Shown: one piece after another, positions 36,487 to 47,347 of the stretch
Layout: every line of letters starts with the position of its first letter
Numbering within the stretch: the stretch's first letter is position 1
DNA from: Galdieria sulphuraria
Lineage: Eukaryota > Rhodophyta > Bangiophyceae > Galdieriales > Galdieriaceae
Length of the DNA stretch: 64,000 nucleotides
Assembly (NCBI RefSeq): GCF_000341285.1
Contig: NW_005178467.1
Coordinates: 185,066-249,065, forward strand
Direction of reading: 5' to 3'
The notes under the pieces: generated by a model
The model's database searches: none
Told to the model about the DNA's origin: nothing
What the model saw: the letters and a program-made list of their open reading frames with translations, nothing else
Translations under genes and position numbers: made by a program

Positions 36487-37221
36487 ATGGAACAGCACGA
36501 GAGTGATGTGGAGTTCGCAAAGAATGAAAATTATGTCAATGTGGAAGACTTGAAAGAGATATCACACACACCAAGGAAGAAAACCTTTAGACATCTTTTT
36601 GGAGACCCTATTCCTCTTGGTCTTGCTGCTTTTGCAGGCCCTACTCTCGTCTTGAACCTTATTTTAACCGGAGCACTACCTTCAGAAATCAGTAATATGA
36701 TTATTGGACCTGCTTTCTTTTACGGAGGACTTGGTCAAGCTATAGCTAGTATATGGTGTCTTATTACAGGCAATTCCTATGGTGCTATTAATTTCGCTAC
36801 ATATAGTTCGCTTTGGTTGTCTTTGGCTTCCTTGGACGAACTCCAAGCAGAAGATATTTTGAAGTTTGGTAGTGACGAAGGAAAGGTTAATGGCATATTT
36901 CTTGTGCAATATGCAGTAATGACCTTTATTCTGATGGTTGGCGCAATGAGTATCAATTTGGTATTTGTTGTTACCAAGTTAGCTCTCTTCTTAAGTATTT
37001 GCTTATTATCTGCGGAAAACTTTCGTGGAGACTCAACTGTTCCTGCTGGAGTATTTGGATGCATTGCTGGTATTCTTGCTTGGTACTCTTGTTCTGCATT
37101 CGTCATCAACAATTCATTTCAGTGTTCGGTGCTTCCAATATTTCCACTAGGAAGGGAGTGGATGCAGAAGCTAACCCAGTATTTACCATGGTCATCACAA
37201 CAATGGCCTCCTCCTTTATAG
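36487..37221 (+). CDS. Acetate/succinate permease family protein (GPR1/FUN34/YaaH)
   Basis: Six-helix transporter of the AceTr family moving acetate or other small carboxylates. FGDPIPLGLAAFAGPTLVLN is the family's N-terminal NP-x-PLGL-type signature; helices follow (IIGPAFFYGGLGQAIASIWC, VQYAVMTFILMVGAMSINLV, LVFVVTKLALFLSICLLSA, GVFGCIAGILAWYSCSAFVI) and the end has VLPIFPLG. No intron. The start at 36487 (MEQHESDV) is the first ATG. Eukaryotic homologues occur in fungi and protists; the single-exon form would also fit a prokaryotic origin, which is inference. Confidence 0.8.
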   Translation: MEQHESDVEFAKNENYVNVEDLKEISHTPRKKTFRHLFGDPIPLGLAAFAGPTLVLNLILTGALPSEISNMIIGPAFFYGGLGQAIASIWCLITGNSYGAINFATYSSLWLSLASLDELQAEDILKFGSDEGKVNGIFLVQYAVMTFILMVGAMSINLVFVVTKLALFLSICLLSAENFRGDSTVPAGVFGCIAGILAWYSCSAFVINNSFQCSVLPIFPLGREWMQKLTQYLPWSSQQWPPPL

Positions 37222-38029
37222 GAACAATCATTAAGATGGAATTATTTGTTTGAATTGTTTTGATAGATTGTCTTTGTTCTGGAGAGAATTAAATGACTCA
37301 TTGCATTTCATATTCTATCACTTTTATATCATGACTCTGCATTAAGTTGTTGAATGGTGACATGAAGAACTCAAGCCCATTTCAATTCGTTTACACATTT
37401 GAAATTGCGGGAGAGGATGTCTAACCTTTTGACGACTAGTCAAAGTCTTCTCTATTTCAACAAGGAAATAAGTGTAACCATTCAAGGAAAGAATAAGAGA
37501 AATAGGAATTGAGAGCAGTTTCACACTGTTCTTTCAATAACCCTAATTACCCGCTTGACGTTGTGAGGACGGAACCCACTGGCCGCGAGTCTTGAGTTCT
37601 GACCCCTTCGTCGAGTACTCTTATCCTTTCTTGTCTTTCCGTGGGTTTCCAGGAAAAAGAAACCGGATATTTTATCCTTTGAACACGATCCTTCTCCCTT
37701 TTTCTTGAGTTTGGATATTCTTATTTCCTTGCCTTCCCTTGCGTAACTTAGCCGCTGTCTTTCATCTCATAGGTACCAAGGCACTGGTAGGTATACGTAT
37801 TTGGAAAGGGAAATAGTCGTAGGCGTCTCAAGTCGTCGCTCCTAACCCAGCTTCATTTTTGCAAGTGCAACTTTGCAGAGTATGTTCTGTTAAAGTGGAG
37901 ACTGTAAAGTCTCAACTTGCCTCTAGTGTGGTGGGTTTGACTTGAGAAGCTTGAAACTGAACAGATTATTTATTTGAAGAGCTATAAATTGTATAAAGAT
38001 TTTTCAAATTGAATTGGAAATTGAGGCAT
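37222..38029. other. Intergenic region upstream of topA
   Basis: 808 bp between the permease stop and the TopA start, both on the plus strand. The part from about 37540 to 37960 is visibly richer in G and C than the surrounding AT-rich spacers and carries several inverted repeats. No protein frame of note. Confidence 0.5.
37861..37920 (+). ncRNA. Candidate structured RNA, three-way junction
   Basis: The 60 bases can close as GCAAGT (37861-37866) with ACTTGC (37915-37920). Inside lie TGCA-ACTT-TGCA (37866-37877) and GAGACT-GTAA-AGTCTC (37898-37913), the latter a 6-bp stem capped by a GNRA-type loop. The boundaries of any RNA are unknown; the wider GC-richer stretch 37540-37960 may belong to it. 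It could instead be the 5' UTR of topA. Confidence 0.3.
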
Positions 38030-40922
38030 ATGTCATATCACACCTTTCGGGTATTCTGTTTCACCTGTTTGCATAGACACTATGTCGTTCATACAAAACC
38101 TTTTGATGTCTATGTCATAGCAAAACGTTTTTCCAAAGCTTCTCTTCAGTTTTCGTCAAGTCGTTCTTTGTCGTTGGGTATACCTCGTCGAAAGTTCTCT
38201 TTGCAGCACTCCAAGCATTTACCGTTTATTCAAACTCTCGAAGCAAGTCAAACGAGAGAAAAGAGTGGTAGACATTCCGAAAAGAAAAAAACTGAAAGGA
38301 AAAAAGCGAAGTCGTCACCCACCAAGGTACGTGTTGATTTGCTTTCAAGCTGACTACGTTTTATGCGCCAACTAGGAAAAGAAAAAAGAGTCGGTGGGAC
38401 TAGTGATAGTTGAATCGCCTGCAAAGGCAAAGACTATTCAAAAGTTTCTACCGGAGAGATACATTGTGGACTCTTGTATGGGTCATATTAGAAACTTACC
38501 AGAGTCAGCAAAGGAAATACCTGATGAACTTAAGAAACTTCCTTGGGCTCGCTTAGGGGTGAACGTGGAAAATAATTTTGAACCTATATACACAATTTCA
38601 AAAGATAAAAGTAAAGTTGTCGATCACTTGAAGGAATTGGTTAACTCTTGTGACGAGTTGATACTTGCGACTGATGAAGACCGCGAAGGAGAAGCGATTG
38701 CATGGCATCTCGTTCAAGTATTGCAACCGAAAGTACCTTACAAACGAGCTGTGTTCCATGAAATAACCAAAGAGGCGATAATTGAATCTTTTGAGAACTT
38801 ACGCGATGTGCATATGAATCTCGTTCACGCTCAGGAAGCGAGACGTATTCTCGATCGCCTGGTTGGGTTTACTCTATCTCCTATTTTATGGAAAAAAATT
38901 GCTCCAAGACTTTCGGCTGGTAGAGTTCAAAGTGTTGCATTAGCTATGATTGTTCAAAGAGAACTGGAACGAATAACATTTCGTCAAAGTTCTTTCTATA
39001 ATATTGTAGCAAAACTTGCGCTGTCTCCACAGTATGAAATCAATGAAATGAAAGAAGGGTTAACGGCATGGCTGTTGGCGTTCAATGGCAAGCGGCTTGC
39101 AACTGGAAAAGACTTCGATCCTACCACTGGAGATCTGAAGAAGGAAAGCATAGAAGAAGGTATCATTCATATGGACCTGCAATTTGCTGAGAATCTTTTA
39201 GAAAGAATGATGGAAAGCGGTGTAACTTGGAAAGTAAAATCTGTTGAAAAACGGAAACTCAGTCGAAAAGCCCCTGTACCCTTCATTACATCCACACTTC
39301 AACAAGAATCTAGTCGTCGTCTTGGTTTTACAGCAGGAGAGACCATGCGTTTGGCACAAGATTTGTATGAACAAGGATTCATTACCTACATGAGAACGGA
39401 TAGTCCAACTCTTTCTAATCAAGCCAAAATTGCTGCACAAAAATGTATCGTAGAACAGTTTGGTAGAGATTTTCTTCAAGATGCTGCATCGAGCAACAAC
39501 TCGCCAAAGGTATCGAAGTTAGCCCAGGAAGCACATGAAGCAATCAGACCCGCGGGAACCAGTTTTCTTTCTCCCGTCCAAGTGGTCAATCAAGTAAGCC
39601 CTAAGCATCAGAAGCTTTATGAACTTATCTACCGTCGTACATTGGCATCTCAAATGAAGAATGCAGAATTTTTTGTAACAAGTGTGAATATCGATTCTAT
39701 TTTAGAAGATGGAAGTATTGCAACTTTTCATACTTCCGGTAGAACCCTCGTATTTGAAGGTTATTTGAAAGCATTTAATGAAGTTTATGGAATAGAGGAA
39801 AATTTTGATGACTTGGACGATAGTCCTTTGTCTATGCATAATAAGAATCTACCAGCGTTACATGAAGGACAGGAATTGTATTCGTTTCACTTGGAACCTA
39901 TTATGCACTCCACGAAACCGCCACCACGATATACGGAAGCTGCATTGATTAAAGCATTAGAAGCAGAAGGAGTTGGACGACCAAGTACATATGCATCTAT
40001 TCTGGAAACTTTGGTAGAAAGGAAATATGTTCATCGCGAAAGAAGTAAGGGAAAGTCACGTACTAGTCTCGTTCCATGTCTTTCTGCAGTTTCTGTAGTC
40101 AACCTATTGAATAAGCACTTTCCTGAAGTGACGGATCCTCAATTCACTGCTTCGATGGAGGAGGCATTGGATAATATAGCTAATGGAAAAGCAGATCATA
40201 TTGAATATTTGCGCTCCTACTTTTTGGGAGAATATGGTCTTCAAGAAAAGGCCAAAGAAAAAGAGAAGAATATTGATAGTCAGGAGGTCCGTATACTTAG
40301 TCTTCCCATCCGACATGAAAATGCAAATGAAAGTGTCCAAGTAAAGGTGGGTCCCTATGGTCCGTATATAGAATTGATAGGAAATTCAACAAAGAAACTA
40401 AATATTTTGAATGAAATGTCTCCGGAAGAGTTATGCTCCAAAACCATCCAAGAACTTGTCGAAGAAAGAAAAGGAAAATTTCTCGGTTATGACCCTGAAA
40501 GTGGTCATGCACTTTTCTTAAAGAAAGGCCGGTTTGGTTGGTTTCTGCAGTTGGTTGAGGATAACTTATCACCAGAGAGTGAGGGGGAGTTGGAAATGGA
40601 GGAAGAAGCTCAAAAGAGACGAGTAATAAAAAATGTTCGTTTGCCTGCTAATGTAAATGTTGAGTCGTTAGATTTGGCGAATGGCTTGAAATGGTTATCA
40701 TTACCAAGAGTTCTTGGGATAGACCCTCACACGGGTAAAGAAGTTGTTGCCAGTGTTGGTCCTTTTGGTCCTTATGTTGGATGTGATGGGAAATATATTA
40801 GTTTGAAGTCAGGTATGGCATCCGTATTTGAGATTGACTTGAAGACTGCTGTAGAATTGATATCAAATCCCGTAACATATCAGAATCGAAAGAAAGGCAA
40901 TGGTTCTAAACGACAATATTAA
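38030..40922 (+). CDS. topA: DNA topoisomerase I, bacterial type IA (organellar)
   Basis: Relaxes negative supercoils; the N-terminal extension of about 120 residues, rich in Ser, Arg and Lys, is probably a plastid or mitochondrial targeting peptide. Exon 1 (38030-38326) joins by a 49-nt intron. The Toprim domain reads LVIVESPAKAKTIQKFLP with LATDEDREGEAIAWHL; LSAGRVQSVALAMIV and the active-site GFITYMRTDSPTLS (catalytic Tyr) follow. The C-terminus has repeats LGYDPESGHALFLKKGRFGW and LGIDPHTGKEVVASVGPFGP without zinc-finger cysteines, as in cyanobacteria. It ends in a basic tail. Confidence 0.93.
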
Positions 40923-41180
40923 ATATGAAATATTTCCATCAAAAAAAAGAGACCAAGTAGTTGTAGGAAAAACAAAGCTCTGATGGCCACATCTTTTGGG
41001 TTCTAGTCGTACATAATGTTCACAATGCAAATACAATCGGATAATTCTCAAGTCTTCAGAAACAACTTACATTTTTTATGAGATATAAAGGGAATTGGAC
41101 TTTTCATATGGAAAGGTAGTCAGTCCGACAAATAACAAGTCAAATTGATGATGATTGATTGAAGACCACGACAGAAGACG

Positions 41181-41388
41181 ATGGCTCCCGTGAAAGAGAT
41201 TCGAGGTCCCTACTTGGTAAGAAAGAAAATATTTTTGAAAACTTCGTTTCTTATTTGAAAAGGTTGGGGCCATAATAGGTGGAGCTTTGTTATTTGTGGT
41301 TCCTGCTGCTGTCGTACCCATATTTTCTCGTCGAAATAAGAGAAATTGGCAACAGTACAGACAAGAAAGACTGGAAGAAGAAAGGTGA
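41181..41388 (+). CDS. 53-residue single-pass membrane protein
   Basis: Two exons joined by a 46-nt phase-0 intron (41217-41262). The protein begins MAPVKEIRGPYLVGAI, has a hydrophobic helix (IIGGALLFVVPAAVVPIF) and ends in a strongly charged helix RRNKRNWQQYRQERLEEER. Clean splice sites and the topology support a real gene. The size would suit an accessory subunit of an organellar complex, but I do not recognise it. Confidence 0.5.
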
Positions 41389-41663
41389 AGGAATTATTCT
41401 CTCAATGAATCGCTCTGACCACAAGTCTATAGAACTCGTCGACTCGAAGGGGAGAAAAATATATCAGGTACCGGACAAGAAAATACCATTGAGTAGATAA
41501 GTTCAGGATAGATAATACTAGTTGCAAGAATAGGAAGTTGGATAAATGTTTTAGATATCAAGTAAATTTCTCGTTTCTTTGTAAGTTTCAGCTCCGTTAA
41601 GAAATTGCCTAAGCATTTTGTACTTTCATAATTGTAACAGCAGGAGACGGCTGTGAGCTATTC

Positions 41664-42287
41664 ATGGAGCATTCCTTCATATCTGAAGATGGAAGACAAG
41701 TATTTGTCTTGACGTCGGACACTCTATCCGTTGAAAAAGTAACTGAGTCTGTGTCTGCGTCGGAATCGGTTAGAGCAGCGTTGATGATTCGTTGAAAGTG
41801 AATGAACTTTTCTTTCAGGGCGCCATCGCCTCTTTTTGTGGTATCACCCGAAAATACAACCATGGAAAGGAAGTAAAGTTTCTAGAATATGAGTCATATT
41901 TTGCAATGGCTCTTTCTGAGTTGAGAAAGCTTGCTGAAGAGGTACTTGGACCGTGCCATTTGTACTATGCAACTGAATTATGCAGATACGCTCTCACTGG
42001 AAAGTTGAAGGGATCTCGATATGGCATCGGCTTGGAAGAGTAGGTGTTGGAGAAATAAGTGTGGTAATAGCAGTTTCCTCTGTCCATAGGAAAGAAGCTT
42101 TGGGTAAGGAAAGTTTCTTTGTCTCTTCACTCGTTGTGTTCACTGTTTTATTTAAGAAGCTTGCCATTTTGCCATAGACCAGTTGAAAGCAAGAGTTCCC
42201 ATATGGAAAAAAGAATATTTTGTGAATAGTGAACCTGAATGGCGCCAAAACTCAGAGTTTCAAAGTTGCCGTACTTTTGCAGAATAG
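41664..42287 (+). CDS. MOCS2B: Molybdopterin synthase catalytic subunit (MoaE)
   Basis: Large subunit that inserts sulfur into precursor Z to make molybdopterin. Four exons: [20 protein letters not shown], then a 50-nt intron to [19 protein letters not shown] and [18 protein letters not shown]; a 46-nt intron to [17 protein letters not shown] and [20 protein letters not shown]; then [19 protein letters not shown], with the catalytic Lys motif, and a short tail. All joins keep the frame. The 3' end lies 14 bp from the convergent ChlD stop. The small subunit MoaD is not in this window. Confidence 0.9.
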
Positions 42288-42301
42288 AGTTGGACTTTTT
42301 C

Positions 42302-44566
42302 TCAGAAATTACTTTTTATGCTTGAAATAACTTGTCCCGCTAGGGAAGCTACTGCAGAGTCAGTGGCTTTGGGAAGATAGTTGTAATTTCCGTTCGCGGC
42401 ATTTGCGATCTCTTTTGCGATACCTGTTGACACAAATTTGTTCTCTGTATCAATACAAAGCAATTTGACTTTTGCTAGTGCTGCTATTTTCCTAGCCATA
42501 TCTAAGACTTCTTGTTTCAATTCAGCTTTGCTCTTTTTGGTATCAGGGGCTTCTCCTAAGCTTTGCGAAAGTGAAATATTTGCTCTACCATCGCTAATGA
42601 GTACAATGATTGCTTGTCCCACGTCTCCACTACTAAGAGCCTGAATTCCCACTTTTGAAGCGAGAAACAATCCATGCGTTAGAGGAGAACCTCCACCACA
42701 AGGCATGGTCTCCATCCTCCTTTTGGCCATGGCCACTGAACGAGTGGGTGGAAGAAGTACCTGTGCATTCTCACCTTGAAAAGAAATAAGAGAAATCTTG
42801 TCACGAGACTCATATGCAGATGATAAAAGCCGTATTGCTGCCCCTTTTGCAGCATTCATTCGGTTCAAAGCCATCGAACCCGAGGCATCAACTAGGAAAA
42901 TAACCAAAGTTCCAGCCTTCTTAGACATCTTCTTAATGCGAATATCCTGATTTCTGATATACACACGACGGTCGTTGGATGACGTGATATCCATGTAACG
43001 TTCCCTTCTTATCTTCTGAAGAGGAGCTGCTGCTCGTAAAGTAGCGTCTAATGCTATTCTCCAAGTATCGCCACGAGGCAATACAGGCTTTATATAACGA
43101 CCTCTGTCGAATGAATATATTTTACCCCGCTTCCCACTACGACCGCTGTTTTGTTTTGAGGCAAACTGGAGTAAATTGGGATCCACAATACCTCCTTCAG
43201 GATCAAATAAAAACTCTTCTGGAACCTGAAAATTGGTTTCTTCTTGTTCTTTAGTCTCCGTTTCTTCTTCTTCTTCTTCTTCATTGTCTGAAGAGGAAGG
43301 GGGCGGAGGTGGTGCAGACTTGGGTTCTGGAGCTGACTGCTGTTCATTATTCAGAAGAGACATTGCTCGTGGAACAAGAACAAGTTTCACCGCTGTTCGA
43401 AGATCCTCTTCCGATACATAGTCTCGGTTATCCAAGGCGGCAGAGGCCTTTGCAGCTTCTACTGCGAACACTTCACCGCGATGACCAATACATTGACCTC
43501 GAGACGCTTCTGTACACAAGTATTCTATTTGTTCTTTCGTAACAACAACATCATTCAAAAACTCTCTGGAAAAAATGATCCTCGATGCCATCTCTTGTGT
43601 TTCTTCATTGAATTGGCTAATCAACTCTTGTCGCTGATCAGCAAACATGTTACTCATATTCACTGCCTCTATACGTTGATCTTGTGTGAGTGGTTCATTG
43701 TCAACTGAAAGAGAAATAGCAAATCTATCCAAAACATGGGGTCTTATTTCTCCCTCTTCGACATTGTATGTGGCAATAAACAAAGGCTCACATGGATAAG
43801 TCACAGAGAATCCTTCACGTTCTACAACGACCTGTCCATCTGCCAATACACCAAGAAGAATATTGACTATCGAGTCGTCCAACAGATTGAGTTCATCCAC
43901 GTAAAGCACACTTCTGTTGGCCTTTGCCAGAATACCTGGTTGAAAAACAGGTTCACCTCGACTTAAAGACTCTTCAATATCTACAGAACCCAACAATCTA
44001 TCTTCTGTTACGTTAAGAGGAATTTGAACAAAATATGGTTTCATAACAACGACGTCATCCGAATTACTCTGTGGAGCTTGATTGCAAAAAGAACCTTTCT
44101 GCACTTCAATAGGCGGCAGAAGTGCGTGTATCGCTCGTGCCATAATAGACTTTCCTGTTCCCCTTCTTCCTGACAAAATGATGCCTCTCAAGTTCTTATT
44201 GACAGCTGCAAGTAACAAAGCAACTTTCACTGCATCTTGACCGACAACTGCCGCAAGAGGAAAGTCATCAACTCTTGTGTCCTCTAAAACCTTCGGAGTT
44301 TTGGCTTTTTCTGAAAAGCCTCTTTCTGAAGGCATCGCAGCTAGACAATGAGTCGTTGTAAGTAACTGTTTCCAGATAGAATTCAAAGAAACTTTGCACT
44401 TCCGAGGCAACCACGAGCATTTGGCTAGCTGTTTTGTTCTATTAAAACTACATATACACTTCTGGCAGTTGTATTTTAGACAAGTGGAATCAGCGTAAAA
44501 GGCAATCACTCTATTTCCCTTACGTTTCATTGCCAATCCAAAAAAAAATATTTTGATAGACAGCAT
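42302..44566 (-). CDS. chlD: Magnesium chelatase subunit D
   Basis: Subunit of plastid Mg-protoporphyrin IX chelatase, first step of chlorophyll synthesis. Single exon of 754 residues. The first 75 residues are a transit-like extension. The AAA+ half has GIILSGRRGTGKSIMARAIH (Walker A) and VLYVDELNLLDD; an acidic Pro-rich linker (PPPPPSSSDNEEEEEE) follows; the C-terminal VWA integrin-like domain has VIFLVDASGSMALNRM (MIDAS D-x-S-x-S) and IVLISDGRANISL. The start could also be the internal ATG at MKRKGNRV. Confidence 0.93.
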   Translation of the reverse strand: MLSIKIFFFGLAMKRKGNRVIAFYADSTCLKYNCQKCICSFNRTKQLAKCSWLPRKCKVSLNSIWKQLLTTTHCLAAMPSERGFSEKAKTPKVLEDTRVDDFPLAAVVGQDAVKVALLLAAVNKNLRGIILSGRRGTGKSIMARAIHALLPPIEVQKGSFCNQAPQSNSDDVVVMKPYFVQIPLNVTEDRLLGSVDIEESLSRGEPVFQPGILAKANRSVLYVDELNLLDDSIVNILLGVLADGQVVVEREGFSVTYPCEPLFIATYNVEEGEIRPHVLDRFAISLSVDNEPLTQDQRIEAVNMSNMFADQRQELISQFNEETQEMASRIIFSREFLNDVVVTKEQIEYLCTEASRGQCIGHRGEVFAVEAAKASAALDNRDYVSEEDLRTAVKLVLVPRAMSLLNNEQQSAPEPKSAPPPPPSSSDNEEEEEEETETKEQEETNFQVPEEFLFDPEGGIVDPNLLQFASKQNSGRSGKRGKIYSFDRGRYIKPVLPRGDTWRIALDATLRAAAPLQKIRRERYMDITSSNDRRVYIRNQDIRIKKMSKKAGTLVIFLVDASGSMALNRMNAAKGAAIRLLSSAYESRDKISLISFQGENAQVLLPPTRSVAMAKRRMETMPCGGGSPLTHGLFLASKVGIQALSSGDVGQAIIVLISDGRANISLSQSLGEAPDTKKSKAELKQEVLDMARKIAALAKVKLLCIDTENKFVSTGIAKEIANAANGNYNYLPKATDSAVASLAGQVISSIKSNF

Positions 44567-44611
44567 TTGGAAAATATTTAAAAGGTGGAAATGAAACCAT
44601 CTTATTTTAGA

Positions 44612-46168
44612 CTATTGATCATATGCACCGAACACAACTACACTATTGTGACCGCCAAACCCAAAAGAGTTGCTCATAGCTACTCGAACTCTATGTTCTT
44701 TGGCAACATTTGGAACAACGTCCATATCTACTTCAGGATCCAATTTTTCAACGTTCAAAGTTGGATGGAGCTTTCCAGTTTGTATTGCTTTAACAGTTGC
44801 AATTGCTTCAAGTGCGCCTGCCGCACCTAAACCATGGCCTATTAAAGACTTTGTAGAATTCAATTTTACTCGGTCCTTGTAATCTTTAAAAATAGACTAT
44901 AGAAAACATATTGATATATAAGAAATTAATGATGCAAAATATAAACTTACTCGAATAGCCCGAAACTCAGCAATATCTCCTAATGGAGTGGACGTTGCAT
45001 GGGCATTGATATAGTCTACATCTGCAATATTTATACCCGAATCTTGCACAGCCAATTCCATGCACTTTATCACGCCGTGTCCTTCAGGGTGAGGCTCTGT
45101 GATATGATAAGCATCACAAGTATGAGCACCTCCAAGATATTCACAAAGAATAGGAGCTTCTCGCCTGAGAGCATGTTCTAAACTCTCTAAAACTAAAACA
45201 CCGCAACCTTCTCCCATTACAAAACCATCTCTTTCGGTATCCCAAGGTCTGCATGCTTTCGTGGGGTCTTCATTTCGTTTCGATAATGCTCTACAAGCAA
45301 TAAAACCAGTAAGACCAATCTGAACAATTCAAGTCCACAAAATAGAATAGCAAAACAAATAATCAAAACTTACGGGAGTCAATGCAGCTTCAGAACCTCC
45401 AGTTACAATCATTTCAGCTTCGCCTCGTTGAATATGCATTGCTGCATTGTTTATCGCATGATTGGACGTCGCACAAGCACTTGAGATGGAATAGTTGGGA
45501 CCCATAAATCCGGTCTCAATTGCAACCATTGCAGAACCCAAGTTACATATTGAATTAGGAATAAAAAATGGTGATATTCTATCGAATTCGTCTGCCAAAA
45601 GTTTCCCAACTCCATCTGTAAAAGATATCAAACCTCCCATTCCACTTCCAATGATAACACCGCAACGTTCTTTTCGAAGCTTTGAAAAAGATTCAGAACC
45701 TATAGCAACACCTGCATGATCCAACGCCAACTTAGAAGCCGCCACAGAATAGCAAATAACTGGATCCATTCTCCTTGCTAACTTTGGGGACAAGTATTTA
45801 TTGGCTTGAAAGTTTTCAGGTGTTATTTCGCCTCCTATTTTTGTTGAATATTCATCAACTGGAAACTTCTCAATCCGCTTTATCCCACTTTTTCCGGCAA
45901 GCAGGTTATCATAGAAGAGATCTACATCCGTTCCAAAACAGGAAACTACACCCATTCCTGTCACTACAACCCTCTTCCTGGGACCATCCTTTCCGTTATC
46001 TCTATAGTATGTCTGCATCTTCAAGCCGGCAAAGTTCTTTCGACATCTCAAGTTCCCTATTCGTAGTCCATACTTTCTTTGTAAAGTTCTTGACTGTTTA
46101 GAAAAAGTAACCTGGATTTGAAAAGCTGCAAGATAATTGGTTTTCCAAGTACAACTACTGTCGATCAT
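44612..46168 (-). CDS. fabF: 3-oxoacyl-ACP synthase II (KAS II/FabF), plastid
   Basis: Condensing enzyme extending C16 to C18 acyl-ACP. N-terminal 65 residues form a Ser/Arg-rich transit peptide. The enzyme starts RKRVVVTGMGVVSCFGTDVD. Catalytic residues are visible: Cys in NYSISSACATSNHAINNAA, His in YINAHATSTPLGD and His in KSLIGHGLGAAGALEAIA, then SNSFGFGGHNSVVVF near the end. Introns follow AALTP, ACRALSKR-side sequence and AEFRAIR, each about 50-60 nt. Ends VVVFGAYDQ. Confidence 0.93.
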
Positions 46169-46321
46169 CTATTCCTCAAAGTTTTTAACGAACCAAAAAA
46201 GTAGAAATAACGAGTGGCAACACACTTCTAAGACGACTAGGTACGACGGCCTTCCCGCTCAAAATAACGTATACCACTAAAAATTGTTGATAATGAATTG
46301 AAATCGGCCCATTTCAAAAGC

Positions 46322-47215
46322 TTAAGATATCCAATGAAGAAAGAGCAACGAAAAAGTTGCAATAAGTATACAAAATATCCAGTAAAAATTCCACGACGAG
46401 CTTTTCTTGGATAACCGTTTCAGTTCCTTATTACCTTTTTGAACATTTTCCAGGCTTTGTATGGCATCATGATATAAGGACTCAATCTCCTCCGCTTGTT
46501 CCGATAACTTCATAGATAAAACCTGATTAAGTGAAGCTATCTCAACAGCTTGTCTCTCTACGCTTTTCACTTGCTCTAACGTTTCCATAAGTTCTAGTAG
46601 CATAGTTTGATTCTCTCCTTCCCATAAAAGTTGCTTTTGTCCTTGACTTTTTAGACCTTGTGGAAGCTCGTCCATCTTGTTTCGGGAGTTTGAATTCTCA
46701 ATGGCCTTCCTTGATAACGGTCTTTCTGTATTATTACTTGTATTCGTCTTCTGAGTTATACGAGGGTCTACGGAGGCTGTAATACTCACTACTCTTTGAG
46801 TACGTAAAGCGGAAAAATCTTCTTCTACGGTCCGAAGTAGCTCCATCAACGAGGAAATAACACCAAGCCTATATGCACGCAAGCAAGACTCCTTTGCTTC
46901 CTTTGGATGATCATCCGTAGTGACTAGATTCTTCAGTTGCATCAAAAGTGAAAAACTTTCCTTCAGGTTCTTCGAAACATATGCTTCAAAAGAGTCTCTT
47001 TCCTTTTCAGACATGACCAAGTTTCCCGTAGTGAACATAAGATACTTTCGTCGTTTGGAGGAAATATATTCTTTTGTTGAGTTTATCTTTTGGTGTGTTT
47101 CCAACGCCAAAGCAACAAACTCACTACAATTAGGCTTCCTTCGTTCCCAACTAGGGAAGTTTTCACCGTAACCAAGTGTTTGTAAAACATTTCTAAACTC
47201 TGGAGTACGGTCCAT
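46322..47215 (-). CDS. STX18: Syntaxin 18-like SNARE (Ufe1 family)
   Basis: Tail-anchored Qa-SNARE of the endoplasmic reticulum for retrograde Golgi-to-ER fusion. Helical N-terminal domain (RTPEFRNVLQTLGYGENFPS), a disordered linker, a SNARE helix with the central Gln (SLNQVLSMKLSEQAEEIESL, then YHDAIQSLENVQKGNKELKR) and a C-terminal anchor FYWIFCILIATFSLLFLHWI, whose end closely resembles animal syntaxin 18. No intron within it. The first ATG is at 47215, but the frame stays open upstream after a possible acceptor, so a short first exon may be missing. Confidence 0.82.
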   Translation of the reverse strand: MDRTPEFRNVLQTLGYGENFPSWERRKPNCSEFVALALETHQKINSTKEYISSKRRKYLMFTTGNLVMSEKERDSFEAYVSKNLKESFSLLMQLKNLVTTDDHPKEAKESCLRAYRLGVISSLMELLRTVEEDFSALRTQRVVSITASVDPRITQKTNTSNNTERPLSRKAIENSNSRNKMDELPQGLKSQGQKQLLWEGENQTMLLELMETLEQVKSVERQAVEIASLNQVLSMKLSEQAEEIESLYHDAIQSLENVQKGNKELKRLSKKSSSWNFYWIFCILIATFSLLFLHWIS

Positions 47216-47347
47216 AGGCAAGAATGCCACATTAATATTCTGAATACAACAACAGGGTTGCCATTATCAACATCATAACATCAAACGATAACCAAATTTA
47301 TTATTCAATCATGTTTCTGTATGAAATGTTAACATGTTATACTTTTT

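Noticed and set aside
41609-41863. 84-residue minus-strand open frame opposite MoaE
   Set aside because: It lies across MoaE exon 1, an intron and exon 2, whose splicing gives a perfect MoaE N-terminus; the minus frame resembles nothing.
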